Source: Alcanivorax nanhaiticus (lineage in GTDB: Bacteria; Pseudomonadota; Gammaproteobacteria; Pseudomonadales; Alcanivoracaceae). Taken from it: 64,000 nt of DNA. Below the pieces are notes generated by a model that saw nothing but the letters and a program-made list of their open reading frames with translations, was not told the DNA's origin and did no database searches. Location: contig NZ_ARXV01000005.1 in the NCBI RefSeq assembly GCF_000756665.1, forward strand, positions 62,001 through 126,000, written 5' to 3'. Made by a program: the position numbers and the translations under genes. Position 1 is the stretch's first letter. The number at the start of each line of letters is the position of its first letter. This document shows positions 43,785 through 51,347 of this stretch, piece by piece.

Positions 43785-45157
43785 AGCAGTATGCCTTTCT
43801 CCTCCTTTCCGCGGTTCTGGCGCTCTCCGCCTGCAGCGACCCGGAACCCGATTCTGCCCCACCTGCCACAGCAACCAGCAGTGAACATCCTTTCAGCGGC
43901 GTCTGGGCCAGTGACGAGCTCATGCTGGTAATGGAAAGTAACGGCGACTTCTATCTGCCCAGCGACGACCTGCGCCAAGGCCTGAGCTGGGAACAACAGG
44001 ACGACCAATTCACTTTCCGCTATCTGGACAGTAATGCCCTGCGCGTTGAACAACGTCAGGTTAGTGGTCAGCTTGACGGCGATACGCTGACACTGACTCC
44101 CCTTTCCAGTGAGCCGGCGGCCAGTGATGACGAGACCGGCGATGACGAAAGTGAAACCAGCGAGAATAACGATGCCGCTGCGTTTCAGCTCTCAGGCCAG
44201 TTCCAAAAGCACCCCGCCGCAGTCGGTTTTCTGAGCGGCCAGGTTCAGCTACCGGAGAACGCGCAGCTGCCTGAACAGGCAGTCCTGACGGTGACGCTAC
44301 TCTCGGACGACCAGATCGTGCTGCGCAGGGTGATCCGCCTCAACGAAGATAGCAGCCATTTTCCTTTCCGCCTCTACTACCCTGCCGATGCGGTGAAGGA
44401 CGACGCGCAGTACCAGATCAGCAGCCAGATCCTGGCCGGCGGCGGGCTCTACTTCCAATCGGCCAGCACCGAACTGAGTCGCCACGGGAAAGGCTTTGAC
44501 AGCATCACCCTGCCCATGGACCCGCTCATGAATGACAGCGAAACCCTTCGCGGCGCACTGGTCTGGCGGGCCGGCGAAGCGGTTTTTACCTTGTGTAATA
44601 GTGACCAGCGCCTGCAGGTCAGTGGCCCCCAGGGCGAGAGCCTGATTGCCGATATCCGCAAGGACATGGCCTACCCGGAACAACCTCGTATTGCGGTCAT
44701 CAGCGGCCTGCGCAAAAAAATTCCCGGGCAACAGGAAGGCACTACCCAGGCTGCCATTTCGGTCGAAAGCTTTACCCTTGAAGGGCGTGGCGACATGCAG
44801 AATTGCCAGCTTCCCAGTGCAGAGCTGACCAACACGCGCTGGATGCTGAGCCACCTTGGCGAACAGGCAGTGGACGTTCCGGAGAATGGCAACGTCCCCT
44901 TTATCACGCTCAATAATGGGCAAGCCCGAGGTAACGGCGGCTGCAACAGTTTCCAGGCGGATTATCAGCAGGACGATGCCTCTGTCCGCTTTGCATCCCT
45001 GACCAGCACCGAGATGGCCTGCCCTGCCCTGGAGCTCGAACAGTTATTCCATCAGGCGCTGAATCAAACCGATCATTATCGTATTGATGGCGAGCTGCTG
45101 ACGTTGTTTGATGATAAAGACCAGCCCGTCGCCAGCTTTCAGGCGGTGTATTTGTAA
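43781..45157 (+). CDS. META domain lipoprotein with a YbaY/YscW-like domain
   Basis: 458 residues with a lipoprotein signal ending ALSAC near residue 18. Residues 35-110 form a small beta domain, then an acidic Ser/Glu/Asp linker. Residues 135-250 resemble the YscW/YbaY lipoprotein domain (AVLTVTLLSDDQIVLRRVIRL ... FPFRLYYPADAVKDDAQYQISSQIL). The C-terminal 100 residues are a META (HslJ-like) domain: ELTNTRWMLSHLGEQAV, RGNGGCNSFQADYQ and STEMACPALELEQLFHQAL. HslJ-type proteins are linked to heat-shock and drug tolerance. Probably outer-membrane anchored; coupled to mtgA. Confidence 0.85.
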   Translation: MKQYAFLLLSAVLALSACSDPEPDSAPPATATSSEHPFSGVWASDELMLVMESNGDFYLPSDDLRQGLSWEQQDDQFTFRYLDSNALRVEQRQVSGQLDGDTLTLTPLSSEPAASDDETGDDESETSENNDAAAFQLSGQFQKHPAAVGFLSGQVQLPENAQLPEQAVLTVTLLSDDQIVLRRVIRLNEDSSHFPFRLYYPADAVKDDAQYQISSQILAGGGLYFQSASTELSRHGKGFDSITLPMDPLMNDSETLRGALVWRAGEAVFTLCNSDQRLQVSGPQGESLIADIRKDMAYPEQPRIAVISGLRKKIPGQQEGTTQAAISVESFTLEGRGDMQNCQLPSAELTNTRWMLSHLGEQAVDVPENGNVPFITLNNGQARGNGGCNSFQADYQQDDASVRFASLTSTEMACPALELEQLFHQALNQTDHYRIDGELLTLFDDKDQPVASFQAVYL

Positions 45158-45162
45158 CCGGG

Positions 45163-45318
45163 AAGCAAGTTACAAGCTTCAAGTCACAACGCGGAATACG
45201 CCTTCAGGGTTTGATATGCCGAGTCCGCGAACAAACGATATCTGTGCGCGGGCACGGCGATACACCGACTCCACCACTAATCCGCGTTGTAACTTGTAGC
45301 TTGAAACTTGCAGCTGCA
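45163..45318. repeat. Heptad-armed inverted repeat
   Basis: Left arm 45163-45195 and right arm 45280-45318 are inverted copies made of GCTTGTA/ACTTGAA-type 7-bp units, enclosing 85 bp. It fills nearly all of the gap between the META lipoprotein and the amidotransferase genes. The right arm ends 20 bp before the amidotransferase start. Confidence 0.8.
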
Positions 45319-45337
45319 TTTTGAGGAAAGGATTTCC

Positions 45338-46027
45338 ATGCGCATTCATTACCTCTCTAATGTCCCGTTCGAACAACTCGGCGCCATGGAAACCTGGTTT
45401 CGTGAACGGGGCATGACGATCAGCCAGTCACTCCTGTTTCAGGGTGATGCCCTTCCTGACGTGGAAGAGATCGACGCCCTGGTGGTCATGGGCGGCCCCA
45501 TGGGCGCCGATGATGATGATCAGTTTCCCTGGATGGCGGCGGAAAAATCGCTGATCAAATCCTCTATCGCCAGCGGCAAGAAAGTGTTGGGCATTTGTCT
45601 TGGCGCACAACTGATCGCGCGGGTACTGGGTGCAGAGGTAACCGCGAACCCTGAAAAAGAAGTGGGTTGGTTCCCGGTGCGCCCGACCAGGCAAGGCAGC
45701 ACCGACAGCATTGGCCGGTTATTTGCCAACCAACCGGCGGTGTTGCACTGGCATGGCGATACCTTTGCGATTCCCCAAGGGGCAGTGCATTTGCTGGAAA
45801 GCGAAGGCTGTCCGAATCAGGCGTTTCGCTATGGCGATAATGTGCTGGCACTGCAGTTTCATCTGGAGCTGGCACATGAGAATGCCAAAGCACTTTGCGC
45901 TGCTTGCCCCGAGGATCTGGCAGCCGGAACCTGGGTGGAAGACAGGGAATCACTGCTGGGTGACACGCAACGGTTCGAGGATGCCCGCAATCTGCTGGGA
46001 AGGGTGTTGGGGCAGTTTTTGGGATAA
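45338..46027 (+). CDS. Class I glutamine amidotransferase-like protein
   Basis: 229 residues from ATG 45338, preceded by AAAGGA. The nucleophile lies in GICLGAQLIARVLGAEV. The histidine-glutamate part of the triad is suggested by VLALQFHLELAHE. VLHWHGDTFAIPQGA and VVMGGPMGADDDDQFPW are typical of the GMP-synthase-like amidotransferase family. Such proteins hydrolyse glutamine or related gamma-glutamyl compounds, but no synthetase partner is adjacent. It is monocistronic, between two repeat elements, so the substrate is unknown. Confidence 0.88.
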   Translation: MRIHYLSNVPFEQLGAMETWFRERGMTISQSLLFQGDALPDVEEIDALVVMGGPMGADDDDQFPWMAAEKSLIKSSIASGKKVLGICLGAQLIARVLGAEVTANPEKEVGWFPVRPTRQGSTDSIGRLFANQPAVLHWHGDTFAIPQGAVHLLESEGCPNQAFRYGDNVLALQFHLELAHENAKALCAACPEDLAAGTWVEDRESLLGDTQRFEDARNLLGRVLGQFLG

Positions 46028-46035
46028 CGCCGTTT

Positions 46036-46245
46036 CGAGTTTCGAAAATCAAAATGCTGTGGGAACGTAGCGCAGCGGAGTAACGCACGCAGTGCGGCCC
46101 CAAGGGGTGAGCGAAGCGAATAACTTGCTTGCAAGCGAAGGGGCTAGCCGAAATCGCTTGCAGGCAAGCTCCCACAGAAAGACAACCAGGAAGCCGCGAG
46201 GGGGGTTCGCTGTTAACTGTTCACTGTTAACTGTTCACTGCCTCT
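46036..46245. repeat. Mixed repeat element reaching into the 3' end of leuA
   Basis: GAGTTTCGAAAATC near 46036 resembles the arms at 48686. Inverted REP halves lie at about 46122-46139 and 46154-46177 (ATCGCTTGCAGGCAAGCTCC). The right end (46205-46245) is a heptad arm of GTTAACA/GTGAACA units that includes the leuA stop and last codons. Confidence 0.7.
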
Positions 46246-47892
46246 CTCAACTCGGCCTACCGCTGACAGAATCGCCTGCAATGCCGCAGCGGTAGTATCC
46301 GCCGCTGTAGCGACCGCACTCTGTATGGTCTCGCCCACCTGCACGCGAACACAGGCCATGGCATTGGCTTCGGTGCTGTCGCCCAATGAGTACTCATCGA
46401 AGGACACCACTTTCACTTCACTGCCAATCTGACGATTCAACGCTTCGACCAAAGCCGACATGGCACCGTCACCACGGCCTGACAACAAGGTGACTGTCTG
46501 ATCGTTATCACCAATGCTGATCTGGGCCTGCACATGATCATTGCTGCGATTCAGATCGTAGGAGCGCAAGGTCCAGCCCATGGGCACACTCAGGTAATCA
46601 CTGTTAAAGCGACGGTGCACGCTCTCGCTGGTGATCTCACCACCATCCTCTTCCGCATCTTTCTGTACTACCTTGGCCAGTTCCTGCTGCAACCAGCGCG
46701 GCAGATCGATACCGAAATCCCGTTCCAGCACGTGGGCCACACCGCCCTTGCCTGACTGGGAATTGATGCGCACCACTTCTTCGTAACGACGTCCCACATC
46801 GGCCGGGTCAATCGGCAAGTAGGCCACGTTCCAGGTGTCGCCTTCCTTGTAGCGCGACAGGCATTTGCGAATGGCATCCTGATGGCTGCCGGAGAAAGCG
46901 CTGAACACCAGGTCACCGGCGTAGGGATGGCGCGGGTGAGTCTGGATGTCGGTAATTTCCTCCACCAATGCCACAATCTCTTTCATCCGTGAGAAATCGA
47001 TTTGTGGATCAATCCCCTGGCTGTACAGGTTCATGCCTGCGGTGACCAGATCCATGTTGCCGGTACGCTCGCCATTGCCCAGCAAGGTCCCTTCGACACG
47101 ATCAGCTCCGGCCATCACTGCCATTTCCGCAGCGGCCACGCCACAGCCACGGTCGTCATGGGTGTGTACGCTGATAATCACATCATCACGGTATTGAATA
47201 TTCTCGTGGACCAGTTCCACCTGGTCGGCAAACACATTCGGCGTACTGACTTCCACCGTGGCCGGCAAGTTGATGATCACCCGCTGGCCCTGATCCGGAC
47301 GCCACACGTTGTTCACCGCATCGATGACTTCAATAGCGAAATCGGTTTCGGTGGCGCTGAACGTTTCCGGGGAATACTGGAAGCTCCAGTGGGTTTCCGG
47401 CTGCTGCGCCGCGTAGTCACGTACCCATTCGGCGGCGCGCACGGCGATGGCCTTGCAGCCATCCTTGTCCACATTGAACACCTGCTCACGGAACGTTGGC
47501 GAGGTGGCATTGTAGATATGGACGACGGCGTTCTTTGCCCCTTTCAGGGATTCAAAAGTCCGTGCAATCAAATCTTCCCGTGCCTGGGTCAGCACCTGGA
47601 TATGTACGTCATCGGGGACCAGATCCTCTTCGATCAAGACACGGCAAAAGTCGAAATCAATCTGGCTGGCAGAGGGAAAGCCCACCTCGATTTCCTTGAA
47701 ACCCAGCTCCACCAACATCTGGAAGAAGGTGCGTTTCTGGGCCACGGACATGGGCTTGATCAGTGCCTGATTGCCATCGCGAAGGTCTACCGCCGCCCAC
47801 AGCGGGGCTTTCTCGATACGCTGGCCGGGCCAACGACGGTCGGGCTTGTCGATAACAGGAAATGGCTGGTACTTGGTGTGATCAAAGCTCAT
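46213..47892 (-). CDS. leuA: 2-isopropylmalate synthase (long form)
   Basis: 559 residues, the long LeuA form with a C-terminal regulatory domain. Catalytic-barrel motifs include APLWAAVDLRDGNQALIKPMS, the metal-binding HTHDDRGCGVAAAEMAVMAGA and GNGERTGNMDLV. The regulatory domain ends near ILSAVGRV. The final residues EQLTVNS are encoded by a heptad repeat arm and are probably an addition. It condenses acetyl-CoA with 2-oxoisovalerate, the first step of leucine synthesis. GAGGA lies six bases before ATG 47892, and a hairpin with a T run lies 16 bp upstream of the start. Confidence 0.96.
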   Translation of the reverse strand: MSFDHTKYQPFPVIDKPDRRWPGQRIEKAPLWAAVDLRDGNQALIKPMSVAQKRTFFQMLVELGFKEIEVGFPSASQIDFDFCRVLIEEDLVPDDVHIQVLTQAREDLIARTFESLKGAKNAVVHIYNATSPTFREQVFNVDKDGCKAIAVRAAEWVRDYAAQQPETHWSFQYSPETFSATETDFAIEVIDAVNNVWRPDQGQRVIINLPATVEVSTPNVFADQVELVHENIQYRDDVIISVHTHDDRGCGVAAAEMAVMAGADRVEGTLLGNGERTGNMDLVTAGMNLYSQGIDPQIDFSRMKEIVALVEEITDIQTHPRHPYAGDLVFSAFSGSHQDAIRKCLSRYKEGDTWNVAYLPIDPADVGRRYEEVVRINSQSGKGGVAHVLERDFGIDLPRWLQQELAKVVQKDAEEDGGEITSESVHRRFNSDYLSVPMGWTLRSYDLNRSNDHVQAQISIGDNDQTVTLLSGRGDGAMSALVEALNRQIGSEVKVVSFDEYSLGDSTEANAMACVRVQVGETIQSAVATAADTTAAALQAILSAVGRVERGSEQLTVNS

Positions 47893-47908
47893 GTCGAATC
47901 CTCAAAGT

Positions 47909-47930
47909 AAAAAGGGGCAGACTCTGCCCC
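47909..47930 (-). terminator. Hairpin with T run before leuA, possible attenuator
   Basis: On the minus strand GGGGCA-GAGTC-TGCCCC is followed by TTTTT, ending 16 bp before the leuA start. Its position inside the leader suggests attenuation. No leucine-codon-rich leader peptide was found upstream. Confidence 0.6.
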
Positions 47931-48188
47931 CCAGAATTACTAACCGGCTCTCCCAGGGATACTGCTTGATGCGGCTAACAATGCTGTCGTGATCTTGGGT
48001 GTCGATCAGGGCGCCGGTAGGCACCGATAGCGACGGAGAGGGGCGTCTGGCTTGTGGCCGTCGGCGTCTTCGCCCTACGAGAGATACTTTACGGCGCAGG
48101 ACGCGCAATGTGCTTGCTTTCTTCACCCATTTTCGGCCTTATGAGCAATATAATTGCGCAAAGACCCCGCTTTACAGAGAAATCCCCC

Positions 48189-48683
48189 ATGAGCAGCGCT
48201 AAACTGGCAAAACTGGATCGTACCGACCTGCGAATTCTGCAGGCACTGCAAGGCAATGGCGGCCTCAGCAATCAGCAGCTGGCAGAAGCTGTCGGCCTGT
48301 CTCCCTCTCCCTGCTCGCGGCGAGTCCAGAAGCTGGAAGCCGCCGGCATCATCATCAAACGCGAAACCGTGCTGGATGCCCGCAAGCTGGGCCTGGACCT
48401 GACCGTGATGATCCAGATCAGCATGGATCGCCATACTCCGGAGCGTTTCGCCAACTTCGAGGAGAAGGTGGCCAGCTTCCCGGAAGTACAGCAGTGTTAC
48501 CTGGTGACAGGGCAGGATGCCGATTATCTGTTGAAGGTGGTGGTGCCAGACATCGACGCCTACCAGCATTTCCTGCTCAACCAGATCACCCGCATCGACG
48601 GGGTCAGTGGGGTGCATTCGAGCTTTGTGATGCGGCGAGTGGTGGATACGGCGGCACTGCCGTTGAACTATGTTGAACCCTAG
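48189..48683 (+). CDS. Lrp/AsnC family transcriptional regulator
   Basis: 164 residues from ATG 48189 (GAGAAA upstream; longer starts rejected). The N-terminal helix-turn-helix (LDRTDLRILQALQGNGGLSNQQLAEAVGLSPSPCSRRVQKLEAAGII) is followed by the RAM ligand-binding domain (VASFPEVQQCYLVTGQDADYLLKVVVPDIDAYQHFLLNQITRIDGVSGVHSSFVMRRV). Such proteins sense amino acids. It is divergent from leuA, so control of leuA is a reasonable inference. The 296-bp shared region holds the leuA hairpin and otherwise no motif I can support. It ends at a heptad-armed repeat. Confidence 0.92.
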   Translation: MSSAKLAKLDRTDLRILQALQGNGGLSNQQLAEAVGLSPSPCSRRVQKLEAAGIIIKRETVLDARKLGLDLTVMIQISMDRHTPERFANFEEKVASFPEVQQCYLVTGQDADYLLKVVVPDIDAYQHFLLNQITRIDGVSGVHSSFVMRRVVDTAALPLNYVEP

Positions 48684-48685
48684 AC

Positions 48686-48764
48686 GCGAGTGACGAGTTT
48701 CGAAAACCGTCTAACAATACCGCCTTCCGGTTTTGATCTTCGAAACTCGCTTCTCGAAACTCGC
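48686..48764. repeat. Heptad-armed inverted repeat
   Basis: Left arm 48686-48709 and right arm 48727-48764 are inverted copies of GCGAGTT/TCGAAAA-type heptads with a 17-bp centre. It begins three bases after the Lrp-type gene stop. Confidence 0.8.
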
Positions 48765-48855
48765 CCCCCTGGATCGCGCCGCCAGCGACGCACCTACAGA
48801 TACCCCGGGGTGAGCTGATATGCTGCCCCCATCGACCGCGTTGAAGATTCAGACC

Positions 48856-49317
48856 ATGAAACATCTGCTGATCGTTGCCCATGCCCCTTCCCCCAACACC
48901 TTGCGGCTGCGCGAAGCCGCCGCCCGTGGTGCTGGTCATGAGGATATCGAGAACGTGGCCGTGACGGTGAAGGCACCGCTGGAAGCCGGCCCTGAAGATG
49001 TGATGGCCTGCGATGCCATCCTGCTCGGCACCACCGAGAATCTGGGCTACATGAGCGGCGCGCTGAAAGACTTCTTCGACCGCACCTATTACCCGGTACT
49101 GGAAGAAAAACAGGGCCTGCCTTGCGCCCTCTACATTCGCGCCGGCCATGACGGCACCGGCACCCGCCGCGCCGTGGAAACTATCGTCACCGGGTTACGC
49201 TGGACCTGGGTGCAGGACCCACTGGTACTGCGCGGGGACTGGCAGGAAGCGTTCGAGGGTCAAGTTGAGGAGCTGGGAATGTATCTGGCGGCGGGGCTGG
49301 ATGCGGGGGTTATTTAG
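48856..49317 (+). CDS. Flavodoxin-like / NADPH-dependent FMN reductase family protein
   Basis: 153 residues from ATG 48856 (MKHLLIVAHAPSPNTLRLREAA). The first strand and loop LLIVAHAPSPNT suit FMN phosphate binding, and a mid-protein LLGTTENLGYMSGALKDFFDRTYYPV block is typical of flavodoxin-like reductases. It is probably a cytoplasmic FMN-binding redox protein with no known partner. It sits between two heptad-type repeats and ends one base before the second begins. Confidence 0.8.
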   Translation: MKHLLIVAHAPSPNTLRLREAAARGAGHEDIENVAVTVKAPLEAGPEDVMACDAILLGTTENLGYMSGALKDFFDRTYYPVLEEKQGLPCALYIRAGHDGTGTRRAVETIVTGLRWTWVQDPLVLRGDWQEAFEGQVEELGMYLAAGLDAGVI

Positions 49318-49318
49318 A

Positions 49319-49643
49319 AGCGAGTAACGAGTTGCGAGTTGCGAAAACCTGACATCCCCGGAAACTCGGCCAGATTTGCACTTCGAACCTCGTCACTCGC
49401 ACATCAGCTGCAAGCTACCAACTTCGAACGGCAAGGCGCGGGCGTTTGTGTAGGGCGGAAATTGGCGAATGCCAATCTCCGCCATCCTGGGATCAGCGGC
49501 GGAGATGGGCTCACGCCCATTTCCGCCCTACAAAACCGGTCATTGGTGCCGTACGAGAAGCGAGTTGCGAAAGGCAAAACCCAAGCCGGGCAACCCGGTT
49601 GTATGTTTTATCTTCGCAACTCGTCACTCGAAACTCGTTACTG
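49319..49643. repeat. Double heptad-armed element around a 35-bp inverted repeat
   Basis: Two inverted units lie in a row: arms 49319-49348 / 49382-49410 and arms 49556-49580 / 49608-49643, all of GCGAGTT/TCGAAAA-type heptads. Between them is an inverted repeat of 35-bp arms (49448-49482 and 49498-49532), each arm also forming its own hairpin. The element fills the whole 329-bp gap between the flavodoxin and enoyl-CoA hydratase genes. Confidence 0.8.
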
Positions 49644-49646
49644 CTC

Positions 49647-50408
49647 TTAGCCTTTACTCTTGCTCACCATGGCCGCAATCACCGCCTTGGCTTCGTCGCC
49701 CTGCAGTAACTCACCGAACAACGCCAGATCTTCCTTGACCACTTCGTGCAGCGGCGTGTTAATGGCCTTGCGCATCAGGCGCTTGCTTTCGCGCAGGGCG
49801 CGCGGTGGTTTCTTTGCCAACGCCACAGCCCAACCCCGCGCAGTGGCCTCCAGCTCTTCACGCTTGACCACTTTTGCCACCAGGCCAACCTCAAGGGCTT
49901 CCGGGGCCAGCATGGGTTCTCCCAGTAGCAACATGCGTGCAGCGCGCTGGTAGCCCATCCAGGCTGGCATCAGCTTGGCCGAACCGGCTTCTGGCACCGC
50001 ACCGAGATCCACGAACGGAGTAATAAACTTGGCTTCCTCAGAGGCCACCACCATATCCATATGCAGCAACATGGTGGTACCTACCCCCACTGCATTTCCC
50101 TGCACGGCCGCAACAACCACTTTGGGAAAATCATGGATCGCCTGGATAAAGGTGGCCGCCCCCAACGCTTCACCCGCACCAGCATTGAGGAAGTCGAGCA
50201 GATCATTGCCTGCGCTAAAGGATTTACCTTCCGCACTGAACAACACCACATGGATGTCATCGCTTTCCTCTGCTGCTTTGAGCAGATTGACCAGATCCAT
50301 ATACATGGCGCTGGTCAGGGCATTCAGCTTGTCCGGACGGTTAAGGGTAATTTCCATGACTGATTCAGTGTTCTTGACCAGAACCAGTCCGCTTTCCAAT
50401 GTCGGCAT
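49647..50408 (-). CDS. Enoyl-CoA hydratase/isomerase family protein
   Basis: 253 residues from ATG 50408; the GTG at 50414 with GGGAGA upstream is an alternative. The crotonase fold is clear: MEITLNRPDKLNALTSAMYMDLVNLLKAAE, the oxyanion-hole motifs FSAEGKSFSAGNDLLDFL and VQGNAVGVGTTMLLHMDMVVASEEAKFITPFVDLGAVPEAGS, and a helical C terminus. The glutamate in GAVPEAGS fits hydratase or isomerase activity. It probably works in fatty-acid or alkane-derived acyl-CoA breakdown, but the exact substrate is unknown. Divergent from the ATP-grasp gene. Confidence 0.9.
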   Translation of the reverse strand: MPTLESGLVLVKNTESVMEITLNRPDKLNALTSAMYMDLVNLLKAAEESDDIHVVLFSAEGKSFSAGNDLLDFLNAGAGEALGAATFIQAIHDFPKVVVAAVQGNAVGVGTTMLLHMDMVVASEEAKFITPFVDLGAVPEAGSAKLMPAWMGYQRAARMLLLGEPMLAPEALEVGLVAKVVKREELEATARGWAVALAKKPPRALRESKRLMRKAINTPLHEVVKEDLALFGELLQGDEAKAVIAAMVSKSKG

Positions 50409-50552
50409 CGTCACGACAGCTCTCCCGTAATTTTGTAATCGGGCAAGGCTAGCGGTCTGCTGCCGCCCTGCCAATAGCCAAACACGACAAAGGGCTCTTG
50501 ACCGCCCAGTCAAAGCGGATTAAAACAGCGCACCTATTCTGAGATTGCATCC

Positions 50553-51347
50553 GTGAAGCTGATCACCTTCGATCCTTTTCGCACCCTGGGAACCCCCGGT
50601 GTTCGCTATATCAAGCCCGAACACATGCATCAGCATCGCGATGAGCTGAACGACGCGGACTGGCTGCTGTTTCCCGCTTACTGGCAGATCAACAGCCTTC
50701 ACTATGTGCTCAAGAAACGCATTTTCCCCAGTTTGAGCAGCTACCACCTTGGCCATGACAAGGTGGAAATGACCCGCGCCCTGCAAACGGCCTGCCCGGA
50801 ACATGTACCAGAGACCCTGATCACCTCATCAGACCACTACGGCATCAGCCAGATTCTGGACCAGTGGAGCTTCCCCTTCGTGGCCAAATCGGTGAAATCC
50901 AGCCAGGGAATGGGGGTCTACCTGATCGAGAACCGGCAACAGCTGATCGACTATGCTGAACGGGAAGCTGTGCTCTATGTGCAGAAGTTGCTGCCCATTG
51001 TCCGGGATCTGCGCATTGTCGTAGTGGGGGACGAAATCGTGGCCAGCTACTGGCGGGAGGGGTCAGGCTTCCTCAATAACGTGAGCCAGGGAGGCCGGGT
51101 ACGCACCGACCTGCCTGTGCCTGACACTGCGCTATCGCTGGTTTCAGGATTGGCTCGTTATCTGGATATCAATCACGCGGGGTTCGATGTGGCCATGGTG
51201 GATGGCCACCCCTACATCCTGGAATTTAACCGGTTGTTCGGCAACACCGGCATTCCCGATCTGCCAAAAGCGATTGCGGCGGCCATGAACCGCTACCTGT
51301 TTGGGCCGGAACCGCCCTCTTCCTCGGATACCAGCGTTTCCGCCTGA
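50553..51347 (+). CDS. RimK-like ATP-grasp family protein
   Basis: 264 residues from GTG 50553. The ATP-grasp core is visible: FVAKSVKSSQGMGVYLIENRQQL (nucleotide loop), VQKLLPIVRDLRIVVVGDEIVASYWREGSGFLNNVSQGG and a metal-binding end ILEFNRLFGNTGIP. The N-terminal part (MKLITFDPFRTLGTPGVRYIKPEHMHQHRD) does not match RimK. Enzymes of this fold join a carboxylate to an amine using ATP. The substrate is unknown. Its 3' end overlaps the convergent membrane-protein gene by 55 bp. Confidence 0.8.
   Translation: MKLITFDPFRTLGTPGVRYIKPEHMHQHRDELNDADWLLFPAYWQINSLHYVLKKRIFPSLSSYHLGHDKVEMTRALQTACPEHVPETLITSSDHYGISQILDQWSFPFVAKSVKSSQGMGVYLIENRQQLIDYAEREAVLYVQKLLPIVRDLRIVVVGDEIVASYWREGSGFLNNVSQGGRVRTDLPVPDTALSLVSGLARYLDINHAGFDVAMVDGHPYILEFNRLFGNTGIPDLPKAIAAAMNRYLFGPEPPSSSDTSVSA

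Noticed and set aside
47902-48126. 74-residue minus-strand ORF upstream of leuA as a leader peptide
   Set aside because: It lacks a run of leucine codons and runs through the hairpin and T run; only its last two codons are Leu.
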